From Rickettsiales bacterium (GTDB lineage: Bacteria; Pseudomonadota; Alphaproteobacteria; Rickettsiales; UBA3002): a stretch of DNA of 21,766 nucleotides. Below the pieces are notes generated by a model. The model searched no databases. It saw only the letters and a list, made by a program, of their open reading frames with translations, and was not told the origin of the DNA. The position numbers and the translations under genes were made by a program. Below are positions 1 to 6,451 of this stretch, piece by piece (position 1 is the stretch's first letter; every line of letters starts with the position of its first letter). Where the stretch lies: assembly GCA_002725445.1 (NCBI GenBank), contig PBPD01000060.1, positions 1 through 21,766 on the forward strand, read 5' to 3'.

Positions 1-720
1 GAAACGCTTCATATGCATGTGCATACCGCCCAAAACACCCATGAAGTGCAAGCTGCCCTGCGTAAGGAGTCTTTTGATATTGCACTTTACAACCCTAACC
101 TTACCGAAAGCCCTTACAAGAGCAATAGTGACACGTTGCAAAAGCTGGATGAATCAGTCAATAGTGGCATTATAGCACTGGTAGGGACATCACAAAAAGA
201 AGATATAGACCATTTGCATAGCCGTGGCTTCTACACTTCACTGGCTAAACCAGCAAGCTATAGAAACCTCATTGAAACGTTGTTGCGCACCATCGACAAG
301 GCGGCTAGCAGTTTGGCAGAAGAGTATGGCCTGTCGGAACCAACACCCGTGGAAACAACCGACTTTGCTGTACTTTTAGTCGAAGACAATCCGGTCAACC
401 GCACCGTCGCCGAAACCATGCTCAAAAAACTGGGCTGCTCGTACCATTCGGTCGAAACGGGGCGTCAGGCGCTGGAGCATATGCGCGATCATGATTATTA
501 CGATCTTATCCTGACCGATATACACATGCCCGATATGACCGGTATCGAGATGGCAGTGGCCGTGCGCAAAGAGTTTGCACGCCATATCCCTATCATCGCG
601 CTCACCGCAGATGTCACCAAAGAAACTGCTGATAAGATGGAGAAAACCGGCTTTGATGGTGTGATCAGCAAGCCTGTGAAACTCGACAGACTCAAAGCGG
701 TGCTTGATAAATGGCGCTAA
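1..720 (+). CDS. Hybrid histidine kinase / response regulator, C-terminal part (5' cut by window)
   Basis: The reading frame is open from the first base, so the gene starts upstream and only about 239 codons are seen. The last ~120 residues form a complete receiver domain: acidic pair in LLVEDN, phospho-acceptor Asp in LTDIHMP (codon at 517), the Thr of ALTAD and the Lys of ISKPVK. The segment before it resembles a degenerate receiver (FDIALYNPN..., IIALVGTS, LAKP) in which the expected phospho-acceptor Asp is Asn. Tandem receivers with LVEDNPVNR/HMPDMTG wording are characteristic of the C-termini of hybrid sensor kinases, so a kinase core is inferred upstream but not visible. The gene ends 76 bp before the tRNA and looks like chromosomal flank, not island cargo. 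No signal or output DNA-binding domain follows the receiver. Confidence 0.85.
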   Translation, partial: ETLHMHVHTAQNTHEVQAALRKESFDIALYNPNLTESPYKSNSDTLQKLDESVNSGIIALVGTSQKEDIDHLHSRGFYTSLAKPASYRNLIETLLRTIDKAASSLAEEYGLSEPTPVETTDFAVLLVEDNPVNRTVAETMLKKLGCSYHSVETGRQALEHMRDHDYYDLILTDIHMPDMTGIEMAVAVRKEFARHIPIIALTADVTKETADKMEKTGFDGVISKPVKLDRLKAVLDKWR

Positions 721-748
721 AAAACCCTGCGGCATTTGCATTTTCTGC

Positions 749-776
749 TTGACTAGACGCGTAATTTCCCTACATT
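749..776 (+). promoter_or_regulatory. Sigma-70-type promoter of tRNA-Ala
   Basis: A -35 box TTGACT (749-754) and a -10-like TACATT (771-776) are separated by 16 bp. The predicted start falls about a dozen bases before the mature tRNA 5' end at 797, which is reasonable for a short tRNA leader. Assigned by pattern only. Confidence 0.5.
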
Positions 777-796
777 TCGCCACCTCAATTCCGTGT

Positions 797-872
797 GGGG
801 CCTTAGCTCAGTTGGTAGAGCGCCTGATTTGCATTCAGGAGGTCAGCGGTTCGACCCCGCTAGGCTCCACCA
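797..872 (+). tRNA. tRNA-Ala (anticodon TGC)
   Basis: The 76-nt cloverleaf is readable by eye. The acceptor stem pairs GGGGCCT with AGGCTCC and contains the G3:U70 wobble pair that is the alanine identity element. The D-arm has AGCTCAGTTGGTAGAGC, and the anticodon stem CCTGA/TCAGG encloses loop TTTGCAT with anticodon TGC. The T-arm contains GGTTCGACCCC. The discriminator A is followed by an encoded CCA (870-872). Its 3' half overlaps the 3' end of the minus-strand recombinase gene, the usual sign of a tRNA used as an integration site. Confidence 0.97.
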
Positions 873-873
873 T
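835..873. other. Probable attachment site (attL/attR) in the tRNA-Ala 3' half
   Basis: The recombinase reading frame runs into the tRNA gene: its last 11 sense codons and TGA stop (835-870), preceded by the Met codon at 871-873, are the reverse complement of the anticodon-to-CCA part. This implies that element DNA joins chromosomal DNA within or next to this segment and that the tRNA 3' half belongs to the recombination site. I did not find a second copy of this 3' sequence downstream, so the other end of the element is probably outside the window or has been lost. The exact crossover point cannot be read from one junction. Confidence 0.6.
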
Positions 874-2385
874 TTCCGACTTACCCTTAATCGACTGCCC
901 TGAAAGCCCGAATGGGAGCGCGATAGCAGCGGTTTGAAAACCGTCTTTTCGGTGGTAGGCCAGTGGACGGGTAAAGACGAGTTTTAGTAGCAACCTTCTA
1001 TCCTCCAAGCTCTCAGAATGCCAAAGTTTCTGCGGATTTTCGATAAAATCAAACACGGTTTGAAAACTCTCCTCAAAACTTTCCGGGCCGCTCAGTGAGC
1101 TTGCCAGTTTTGAACTAATTTCTGCCTTCTGATATTCAATCTTTGTGATCTTCGCTTCGTAGGCTTTGACCAATGTCTCGCTATCAGTCTCAACGATACG
1201 ATCCATTAATTGTTCCGCTTTTCGCTCCAGTTCTTTGAGTTGCTTCTTCAACTCGTTGCGGTCTAATCCGTGACCATTTTTATGCTTCTTCCAAACCTTC
1301 TTGACCGCCTCTCTGGTGATGTACACCAGATCGGGCGTTGGCTGTAATTCGTGCAAGATGCCTTCAAATTCGTCTTCCAGCTTTTCTTTACGGATCGACT
1401 TTTTGCAATCAGGGCATTCCTTGTTTCGGCAAAGATAATATGGATATTTCGATGCCCGTCCAGCTGACCAGCATGCTGTCATTGGTGTATGGCATGTGCC
1501 GCAAAGCACGAAGCCTCGCAGCGGGAAATCTTCCCGAATATCCTTCCGAGCCGGAGCTTTCGCCTGACCACGTAGTCGCGCTTGCACTTTGTTGTAGGTT
1601 TCAAAGTCAATAAGCGGCGTATGTTTGCCGGGCTGAAGCGTAATTCCCCATGGCTTGTACTCCATATAGCCCGTGTAAAGTACACGCTCTAGCATCTCGC
1701 GAATTTTTGTTACGTGCAAATCCCCATTCCGATCACGCGGATAGCCGGGCTTAGACAGCAAAAAGCACCGCACTTCTGAAATAGTTTCAAACCGTCCTGC
1801 CGCAAATCCTTCTAGCGCTTCAACGATGATTGAGGCAGCGGGTTCATCTGGCACCAATATTTTTCCGTGTCCGGGTTTGCGTTCAAACTTGTATCCGATG
1901 GCAGCATTGAATACCCAATAGCCATTCTGCATTCGTGCTCGCATGCGGTTCTTTACCTGCTCGGCATTCTTTTCACGCTGGTGAGCGGCGACGGATGCAA
2001 GCAAGTGCTCCACCAAACGGCTGTCTGAATCTTCACCAAACTCAATCGCCGGAGATTCCAGCTTGCCGCCTGCATCGGCGATAGCGGTGCGTAATCGTAT
2101 GTGTGTTTCAAGGTCTCGCGCTAATCGGCTAATATCGTCGATGATAACAACGATAGGTTCTTTCTGCGCATGGCTGTTTAAATACTCCAGCAGTTCGCGC
2201 ATCTTGGCGCGGTCGAGCAATTTGCCGCTGATGCCTTCATCATAAAAGACTTCTTCAACGCTATAACCGCGCATGCGTGCAAATTCACGACAGCGCGTCT
2301 CTTGGCTTGCCAGCCCATCGCCCTTTTTCAGTTGCGCTTGACTGGAAACCCGGCAATAAATAACTGATTTTGCATTAGTTTTCAT
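835..2385 (-). CDS. Large serine recombinase (integrase of the element)
   Basis: A 516-residue site-specific recombinase. The N-terminal resolvase domain (about residues 7-150) has the catalytic Ser in YCRVSS (Ser14) and the active-site arginine motif in DDISRLARD. It is followed by a recombinase domain with a typical GYxF...P.E...I segment, a zinc-ribbon with CGTC and later CRNKECPDC cysteines, and a Lys/Glu-rich coiled coil (LKKQLKELERKAEQL). I chose the ATG at 2385 because the conserved domain begins right after it and GGTGA lies 5 nt upstream; ATGs at 2397 and 2421 are possible. The gene overlaps the preceding gene by 11 nt and is probably co-transcribed with it. Its last residues, VEPSGVEPLTS, are encoded by the tRNA-Ala gene. 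Family known; use of this tRNA as target is inferred. Confidence 0.92.
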   Translation of the reverse strand: MKTNAKSVIYCRVSSQAQLKKGDGLASQETRCREFARMRGYSVEEVFYDEGISGKLLDRAKMRELLEYLNSHAQKEPIVVIIDDISRLARDLETHIRLRTAIADAGGKLESPAIEFGEDSDSRLVEHLLASVAAHQREKNAEQVKNRMRARMQNGYWVFNAAIGYKFERKPGHGKILVPDEPAASIIVEALEGFAAGRFETISEVRCFLLSKPGYPRDRNGDLHVTKIREMLERVLYTGYMEYKPWGITLQPGKHTPLIDFETYNKVQARLRGQAKAPARKDIREDFPLRGFVLCGTCHTPMTACWSAGRASKYPYYLCRNKECPDCKKSIRKEKLEDEFEGILHELQPTPDLVYITREAVKKVWKKHKNGHGLDRNELKKQLKELERKAEQLMDRIVETDSETLVKAYEAKITKIEYQKAEISSKLASSLSGPESFEESFQTVFDFIENPQKLWHSESLEDRRLLLKLVFTRPLAYHRKDGFQTAAIALPFGLSGQSIKGKSEMVEPSGVEPLTS

Positions 2386-2656
2386 GCCTATCACCATTGA
2401 TCGAAGCGCCAACTTCATCAACTGGTTTCTGGCACTGATGCGGATATTTTATCAGCCCAAACCGTACATCCAACACCATGTCGGCAATCGCTATAATCGT
2501 GCCGACCAGTTCGAGCTTCTGCTCTTCTGTCAGGTCAAAACGGTCTATGTGGGGACGATAAGGCGCGAGAGGGTCATTTTCACCCACCTCTGGCGATGAT
2601 ATGTCTATGCATAACAGATTTTGTTCATCTTGTTTAGTCTTTTTTTTCAACACCAT
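2375..2656 (-). CDS. Hypothetical protein of the integrative element
   Basis: A 93-residue protein that I do not recognise. It begins with a basic stretch (MVLKKKTKQDEQ), has an acidic Pro-containing middle, and contains a probable helical hairpin around LTEEQKLELVGTIIAIADMVLD. I chose the ATG at 2656 because GGGAGG lies 8 nt before it; the longer frame from 2680 has no comparable ribosome binding site. It starts directly after the stop of the DUF6362 gene (2658) and overlaps the recombinase start, so it sits in a tightly packed operon. No signal peptide or clear membrane segment is visible. A small accessory or recombination-directionality role would fit the position but is only a guess. Confidence 0.7.
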   Translation of the reverse strand: MVLKKKTKQDEQNLLCIDISSPEVGENDPLAPYRPHIDRFDLTEEQKLELVGTIIAIADMVLDVRFGLIKYPHQCQKPVDEVGASINGDRHEN

Positions 2657-2657
2657 G

Positions 2658-3059
2658 CTAACGCCCTCCCTGCTTGGCATTCAGGCGAGTGACAACCTTG
2701 AGAAGTGCATATGTCCACATCTGCCATGCCTTGGTACGGCCACAGCCTAATCGCCAACAAATGGGTCTCCATGGAACACGGGCGGCACGCAGCCAAATCA
2801 GGCGGCGCTCATCTTCATCATCGAGCCAGAAAATCCATTGGATAGTTTCTTCCATCCGGCTAATGGCATCCGGTGCTGGTGGGCCGAGGCGCATGGGCAA
2901 GCGGTCGGCCTGCAGCTGCTCCATCACGGTGCGAACGATTTCCGGCCAGGCATTGAAATATCCCTGCACCTTCACCGGTGGTAAGCGTTTCAGAGTGCAA
3001 GCCGCTTCCTCAAACCGATCCGCCACATCGGTGACTGTCCATTTTTTAATTTCTTTCAT
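2658..3059 (-). CDS. DUF6362 family protein
   Basis: A 133-residue cytoplasmic protein of a family found in phages and integrative elements of Alphaproteobacteria. Recognisable features are the start (KKWTVTDVADRFEEAACTLKRLP), the segment GYFNAWPEI, the line PPAPDAISRMEETIQWIFWLDDEDERRLIWLRA, and a C-terminal helix-turn-helix-like part (WRPICWRLGCGRTKAWQMW). The last part suggests DNA binding, as in small terminase-like or transcription-activator proteins, but no function is established that I know of. A strong GGAGG precedes the ATG at 3059. The gene overlaps the DUF6378 gene by 14 nt, which indicates translational coupling. Confidence 0.75.
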   Translation of the reverse strand: MKEIKKWTVTDVADRFEEAACTLKRLPPVKVQGYFNAWPEIVRTVMEQLQADRLPMRLGPPAPDAISRMEETIQWIFWLDDEDERRLIWLRAARVPWRPICWRLGCGRTKAWQMWTYALLKVVTRLNAKQGGR

Positions 3060-3339
3060 TGCGAAGTCCTCCTTGGTTATCTTCCGGAAACACCTCAGCC
3101 ATCACCGCCGCGTAACCGGCGATATCGATGATGCTATCGAGATGCGTGGGATTTCCTTTGAGCCGCGCCAGCTTGAGTTCAATCAGGCACATCACCACTT
3201 GCTGCGGGGTGACCTGGCAATTCAGAATCAGCGACCATCGCCTGGCCACCTCTCGGAAGTGATGTTTCGCCTGGCCATAATTGGCGCGGCGTTCTTCGAA
3301 TGTTTGCAGCGCTTGCTGCAGTAGCTGCTCTCCGTTCAT
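3046..3339 (-). CDS. DUF6378 family protein
   Basis: A 97-residue protein. The pattern R..YGQAKHHFREVARRWSLIL, then VTPQQVVMCLIELKLARL, then HLDSIIDIAGYAAVMAEV matches a phage/prophage family (DUF6378) that resembles helical-bundle nucleotide pyrophosphohydrolases by its E..LK and D..D/GY spacing. That resemblance is my inference; the catalytic acidic residues are not complete enough to claim the activity. GGAGG lies upstream of the ATG at 3339, and the start overlaps the stop of the DnaA-N-domain gene (ATGA). It belongs to the minus-strand operon that ends with the recombinase. Confidence 0.7.
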   Translation of the reverse strand: MNGEQLLQQALQTFEERRANYGQAKHHFREVARRWSLILNCQVTPQQVVMCLIELKLARLKGNPTHLDSIIDIAGYAAVMAEVFPEDNQGGLRNERN

Positions 3340-4253
3340 GATGCGGCCTCCTTGGTTTGAAGTTGGATGCCGATCACAGGGCGTGAGCTGTAATCACATT
3401 CGCGCCAGTGGTGATTCAAATCGGCAAGGAAATGTTTTTCAATCCAGCCGCGCACAAATTCGCGGGGACATTCAAGCGTAAGCATCACGCCATCTGGCGT
3501 GTCTTCGGCTTTGGTGATAACGGTGTTAGAAAACCAGCTGCGAATGGCAGCTTTGCCATGGTGGTGTGCCAAGCGCCTCAGCACCTCATCCCATGCATCT
3601 TGGAATTCAGGAATATCACATGACGGTGGTTTGGATGGGTGTTTGCCTCCTGAGAAGCCGCCTTCGAGAATCTTGGCCACCCGATCTGATGACTGCACTG
3701 CCCAGGTCAGGTCAATCGTCCAATCCTTGCCTTCAATTTTGCCAAGACAAAATTCTGATCTGCCTATGATTTCGCAGAAATATCGCCATGCTCTGATATC
3801 CTCTGCAAATTCATCTATCCATCTGGCTGTAAGCAGCTCTTTGCGTTTTTTTGTGAGTATGGCATTCTGGTTTGGTGTGATTTTACTCTGCACCTCTTCG
3901 TTCCAGATATCTGCCATCTGCTGTAAAATCTGCTTTTGATTTTTATCTGCATCTTTTCCACAGTTCTGCTGTTTTTCTTCCTCAGACTCCTTCTTTTCTT
4001 CTCTCGTTCTGTTTTTTGTATTTGAATCTTTTTTTGAATCTGTATCTGTATTCTCCTCTGCATCTGAGTCTGTATCTGCTTCTGTATCTGTATCTGGTGA
4101 TTTTTTGCTGTTTTTGCGTTGCGAGCTGTTGCCTGCTGTTGCACCGAGTTGCGCGGCGTTGCCACCCGTTGCACCACTTTTTTTCTTGGCGCGGCTTTTC
4201 TTAGAACGCTCGGTGGATGTGGTGTGCTGGCGCTTATGTGTCTGGCTCCCCAT
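3336..4253 (-). CDS. Phage-type replication/helper protein with C-terminal DnaA-N-like domain, possibly 5'-truncated
   Basis: A 305-residue frame. Residues ~1-95 are low-complexity, first Lys/Ser/Gly-rich, then an acidic run of Asp-Thr/Asp-Ser repeats. A middle part (about 105-200) has the W..YF..I..S.F..G....W...L.W pattern common in phage replication proteins. The last ~85 residues resemble DnaA domain I (AWDEVLRRLAHHHG, SWFSNTVI, CPREFVRGWIEKHF). Relatives with this build usually begin with a DUF1376-type N-terminal domain, which is missing here. The ATG at 4253 has no Shine-Dalgarno sequence, whereas the following genes have strong ones, and the frame is closed by a stop at 4286. This suggests a lost 5' end, but a genuine short version cannot be excluded. 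First gene of the minus-strand element operon. Confidence 0.65.
   Translation of the reverse strand: MGSQTHKRQHTTSTERSKKSRAKKKSGATGGNAAQLGATAGNSSQRKNSKKSPDTDTEADTDSDAEENTDTDSKKDSNTKNRTREEKKESEEEKQQNCGKDADKNQKQILQQMADIWNEEVQSKITPNQNAILTKKRKELLTARWIDEFAEDIRAWRYFCEIIGRSEFCLGKIEGKDWTIDLTWAVQSSDRVAKILEGGFSGGKHPSKPPSCDIPEFQDAWDEVLRRLAHHHGKAAIRSWFSNTVITKAEDTPDGVMLTLECPREFVRGWIEKHFLADLNHHWRECDYSSRPVIGIQLQTKEAAS
4039..4098. repeat. Hexanucleotide repeat tract (TCTGNN x ~10)
   Basis: Ten consecutive 6-bp units, nine of the form TCTGNN (mostly TCTGTA), lie within the DnaA-N-domain gene. On the minus strand they encode alternating acidic/Thr-Ser dipeptides (the DTDTEADTDSD stretch). Six-base units preserve the reading frame, so slippage would change linker length, not switch the gene off. 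Confidence 0.8.
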
Positions 4254-4353
4254 ATGTTTTGTTGAGCGTGGTAAAGAAGAAGGTTATCAATTTCATACAG
4301 CTACTTCTGAGCATTATGAAGGGTTGGTGGGAATTCGGGCTAAAGATTGCCAT

Positions 4354-4866
4354 ATGCTGTTTCAACGAGGTGAATCCTTGCTCACTCATTTTTTAACCGT
4401 AGATGAAAAAGAACATAGCGACATTCGCATTGCCGATGAACCGCACCAGCCTGCATTGCAAGTTTATGTTCGTGATCTGCTGGTGACAAATTATGATCGG
4501 ACAGCATTTGAAGAAGAGTATGAAGTGACGACTGTCAATCACCAGCCAGCTTATAGCGACCATCTACAGCATGATCGTTATTATGATAGGAAAAGAACTA
4601 ATGGTCGCCGCTTTGCATATAGCAATCAATATCGGCATGTGGTTTATGAGGATGAAAATTTTCACCTCGGCAACATTCAGGCCAAAGTGGTGGAGCAGTT
4701 ACACAATGCACACGAAGGTGGAGACCCTTGGATTTATGGCAAAGTGCTGTTGCATGATGTCGGGTCGCAATGTAACCGAATGCGGGATGTGTTTAAAAGC
4801 CAACCGCACTGGCGCAACTTGATTGAATCTGATGGCAAAGGTCATTACCGTCTTCGCGCCGCTTAA
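4354..4866 (+). CDS. Unknown protein with C-terminal winged-helix-like segment; 5' end uncertain
   Basis: I do not recognise this family. From the ATG at 4354 it is 170 residues and rich in charged residues and aromatics. The C-terminal ~60 residues (LHNAHEGGDPWIYGKVLLHDVGS..., then RMRDVFKSQPHWRNLIESDGKG, ending HYRLRAA) read like a winged-helix fold. No signal or membrane segment is seen. The start is poorly defined: coding-like sequence continues upstream in frame to about 4258 (GYQFHTATSEHYEGLVGIRAKD), but no start codon with a ribosome binding site is found, only TTG 4324 and GTG 4327 with weak context. Further upstream the frame is merely antisense to the neighbouring gene. The gene is therefore likely truncated at its 5' end. 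It ends 1 nt before the stop of the convergent XRE gene. Confidence 0.5.
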   Translation: MLFQRGESLLTHFLTVDEKEHSDIRIADEPHQPALQVYVRDLLVTNYDRTAFEEEYEVTTVNHQPAYSDHLQHDRYYDRKRTNGRRFAYSNQYRHVVYEDENFHLGNIQAKVVEQLHNAHEGGDPWIYGKVLLHDVGSQCNRMRDVFKSQPHWRNLIESDGKGHYRLRAA

Positions 4867-4867
4867 G

Positions 4868-5224
4868 CTACCCTGCCGTTTTTTCGTTCAATAATGTCAC
4901 TAAAGCCTGTTGGGATTCACCTGACAAATCACGCACGCTGTGTAAAATCTTCCACTCCACATCAGACAGCATGGTTTTCACATCCTGCAGATCTTCCAGG
5001 AAATACGGCAAGGGTAATTGCAGTGCTTCCGCGATATCGCATAGCATTGAAACGCTAATCCGATTACTTCCGGTTTCGTATTTTTGAATTTGCTGAAAAG
5101 TTATTGGGTTTGGGATCGTATTACCCAGCTCGGATTGGCTTAAACCTGATGCCTTACGACCAGAGCGAATGCGCTCACCAATTTTGATGTTAAGCGGATG
5201 CTTTTCTCGTTTGATACTTGCCAT
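4868..5224 (-). CDS. XRE-family (Cro/CI-type) transcriptional regulator
   Basis: A 118-residue cytoplasmic DNA-binding protein. The helix-turn-helix occupies about residues 13-67: IGERIRSGRKASGLSQSELG, then ITFQQIQKYETGSNRIS, then LCDIAEALQLPLPYFLE. The TFQQ-QKYE-G-NRI form of the recognition region is typical of alphaproteobacterial XRE regulators. The C-terminal ~40 residues are a helical tail (DVEWKILHSVRDLSGESQQALVTLL) likely used for dimerisation. GAGG lies 7 nt before the ATG. It follows the lipoprotein gene by 9 nt and is probably co-transcribed with it. It may be the element's repressor, but its target is not visible. Confidence 0.88.
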   Translation of the reverse strand: MASIKREKHPLNIKIGERIRSGRKASGLSQSELGNTIPNPITFQQIQKYETGSNRISVSMLCDIAEALQLPLPYFLEDLQDVKTMLSDVEWKILHSVRDLSGESQQALVTLLNEKTAG

Positions 5225-5233
5225 GGTACTGCC

Positions 5234-5668
5234 TCATTTCACCAGTTCCCATGTCGATGCACTGCCATCAAACCGCATTTGGTATTGATTGCCATCGGTG
5301 CAGATCACATCATAAGCGTTGCTATCCGTGTTATATTTCGGCCCTTCATTCACACCGGCGCATTTTTTACCCTGATCTTGCAGAAATGCTTTGAAGCCCA
5401 GCCGCTCCGCCTCATAGTCAAACGGTAAAATATAATCCCATGTCACGGCGCTTTTACGGCCTTCAATGGTATGTTTGGCACTGCGGCGGCAGCTTTTTTT
5501 GTCGCTGTCACTCAGGCCGTAGCATTGCAAATAAGCCAAATGCACTTCCTTGGGCTGCTTTTTCGCATCAGCAATAGCGCGATCACGCAACGCTTCCTTT
5601 TCCACCTCGCCCAATGTGGTGCATGCAGAAAGTGCGGTGATTGATAATAATAAAAGTGATTTTTTCAT
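5234..5668 (-). CDS. Small predicted lipoprotein of unknown function
   Basis: A 144-residue protein with a classic lipoprotein signal: MKKSLLLLSITALSAC, lipobox LSAC with Cys16 as the predicted lipidated residue, followed by TTLGEVEK. The mature part has four further cysteines (in LQCYG, KKSCRR, KKCAG, VICTDG), which could form two disulfides in the periplasm, and ends with a short beta-like NQYQMRFDGSASTWELV. I do not recognise the family. The start at 5668 is preferred to the longer frame because AAAGGAGGT lies just upstream and the signal peptide begins there. It is followed after 9 nt by the XRE regulator on the same strand. Confidence 0.75.
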   Translation of the reverse strand: MKKSLLLLSITALSACTTLGEVEKEALRDRAIADAKKQPKEVHLAYLQCYGLSDSDKKSCRRSAKHTIEGRKSAVTWDYILPFDYEAERLGFKAFLQDQGKKCAGVNEGPKYNTDSNAYDVICTDGNQYQMRFDGSASTWELVK

Positions 5669-5681
5669 CGGGATACCTCCT

Positions 5682-5735
5682 TTGTTAGTTACATTTAAGT
5701 AACAAGGTATTCCCCATGCGACACCCAATGGTGTC
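5682..5735. promoter_or_regulatory. Inverted repeats upstream of the lipoprotein/XRE operon
   Basis: Two dyads lie 14-67 bp upstream of the lipoprotein start. TTGTTA (5682-5687) and TAACAA (5700-5705) flank 12 bp, with a nested GTTAC/GTAAC pair (5688-5692 and 5699-5703). GACACC-CAAT-GGTGTC (5720-5735) is a perfect 6-bp inverted repeat with a 4-nt spacer. Because the operon encodes an XRE regulator, autoregulatory operators are plausible, but no direct evidence supports this. Confidence 0.35.
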
Positions 5736-5747
5736 AGGAGGTTAGTA

Positions 5748-5816
5748 ATGCCAAAACCCGGCATGCAGCGTATTCACCGCAAGCGGCTGTTTTATTCCGC
5801 CACCCTCCCGACATAA
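5748..5816 (+). pseudogene. 22-codon frame resembling the N-terminus of IS3-type OrfA (remnant?)
   Basis: A short frame with a perfect Shine-Dalgarno (AGGAGG, 5736-5741) 6 nt before its ATG. Its first residues, MPKPGMQRIHRK, recall the N-terminus of some IS3-family OrfA transposases (MPKPG..-IHR-), after which the similarity stops and the frame ends. This could be the leading edge of a decayed insertion sequence. The comparison is from memory and the match is short. Alternatives are a leader peptide or chance. Confidence 0.25.
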
Positions 5817-5848
5817 GGGAGGACTTGTTTGGCGAATACGTTAAGTCC
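5769..5848. other. Nested hairpins in the intergenic region
   Basis: Outer stem CGTATTC (5769-5775) / GAATACG (5834-5840) encloses two hairpins: CCGC-AA-GCGG (5777-5786) and CCTCCC-N7-GGGAGG (5804-5822). A third pairing, GGACTT (5821-5826) / AAGTCC (5843-5848), overlaps the second hairpin and the outer stem, so it would be mutually exclusive with them. The pattern suggests a structured RNA or a recombination/IS-end structure. I match it to no known RNA family. Confidence 0.4.
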
Positions 5849-6054
5849 GTAACATATGGTTTTGGGTTACTACACCCTGTCACACTGCCCAGCATAGTTT
5901 ATTCAGGGTAGAAGTAAACATTTTTAGTCGGAATTTCAGCATCCCCCGGTTTTATTAGGTTAGCGTGCTTACACTCTCATTTTGCTGGAAAACATAGATT
6001 TTTTTGTTAGATAGGGTAATATGAAGCAAGTCTGTTTGGCATTCTCAAAAAAAA
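5849..6054. other. Intergenic stretch without recognisable gene
   Basis: I see no supported coding frame here. The sequence is AT-rich toward its right end, and a weak CTCAA-A6-TTGAG hairpin (6044-6059) abuts the promoter of the metal-regulation operon. Nothing else could be assigned. Confidence 0.6.
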
Positions 6055-6081
6055 TTGAGGGATGGCTGCTATTACCGCGTA
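6055..6081 (+). promoter_or_regulatory. Candidate ECF-sigma promoter 1 (before the anti-sigma gene)
   Basis: TTGAGGG (6055-6061), 16 bp, CGTA (6078-6081), 34 nt before the ATG at 6116. The same element at identical spacing occurs at 7486 and 16920. A G-rich -35 and a CGT-containing -10 separated by 16 bp fit ECF sigma promoters in general. In Cupriavidus the CnrH sigma factor acts at promoters in front of cnrY and cnrC, the same two positions as copies 1 and 2 here. Confidence 0.65.
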
Positions 6082-6115
6082 TAAGGGGTATAAATCAGGC
6101 TACAAGGAACAATAA

Positions 6116-6451
6116 ATGATACATAAAATGCTAAACAGATTGCTTGCCATGCACTTTAATGAAGCCCCAGCCGACCATCGATTGGACAGGCTGGAACAAG
6201 ATGTATGGCGCAAAATCCATGTTGCTAGCGCCGAGATGGTGCAGCCATGGTATGATAAAATGGCACTCGCATTTGCCGTGCCGCAATTTCGTATGGCGGC
6301 CATCGCCATGGCTTTAGTGATTGGCATTACCGCCAGCCCGATGGTGCCATTAAAACCCGCCAATGCGTCTACTCAGGATGTATTGGGGATGAGTGTCTTT
6401 AGCACCAATTCACCATATTTAACTTCCAATCTAATCGAGCGCATCAAATGA
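6116..6451 (+). CDS. CnrY-like anti-sigma factor (single-pass membrane protein)
   Basis: A 111-residue protein with an N-terminal cytoplasmic part (about 1-58, including amphipathic LDRLEQDVWRKI), one membrane segment (about 59-78, MAAIAMALVIGITASPMVPL) and a short periplasmic tail with FSTNSPYLTSNLIERI. The layout is that of small anti-sigma factors that hold an ECF sigma at the membrane. Primary sequence similarity to CnrY is not obvious to me, so the assignment rests on topology and gene order (anti-sigma, CnrX-like sensor, ECF sigma). AAGGA lies 7 nt before the ATG. The stop overlaps the next start (ATGA), which suggests translational coupling. It is expected to bind the sigma factor encoded at 6878 and the sensor encoded at 6448. 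Confidence 0.72.
   Translation: MIHKMLNRLLAMHFNEAPADHRLDRLEQDVWRKIHVASAEMVQPWYDKMALAFAVPQFRMAAIAMALVIGITASPMVPLKPANASTQDVLGMSVFSTNSPYLTSNLIERIK

Noticed and set aside
4105..4350. Plus-strand frame upstream of the unknown gene as a longer 253-residue protein
   Set aside because: Its first ~50 residues are antisense to the DnaA-N-like gene and look non-coding; only the part after about 4258 reads like protein.
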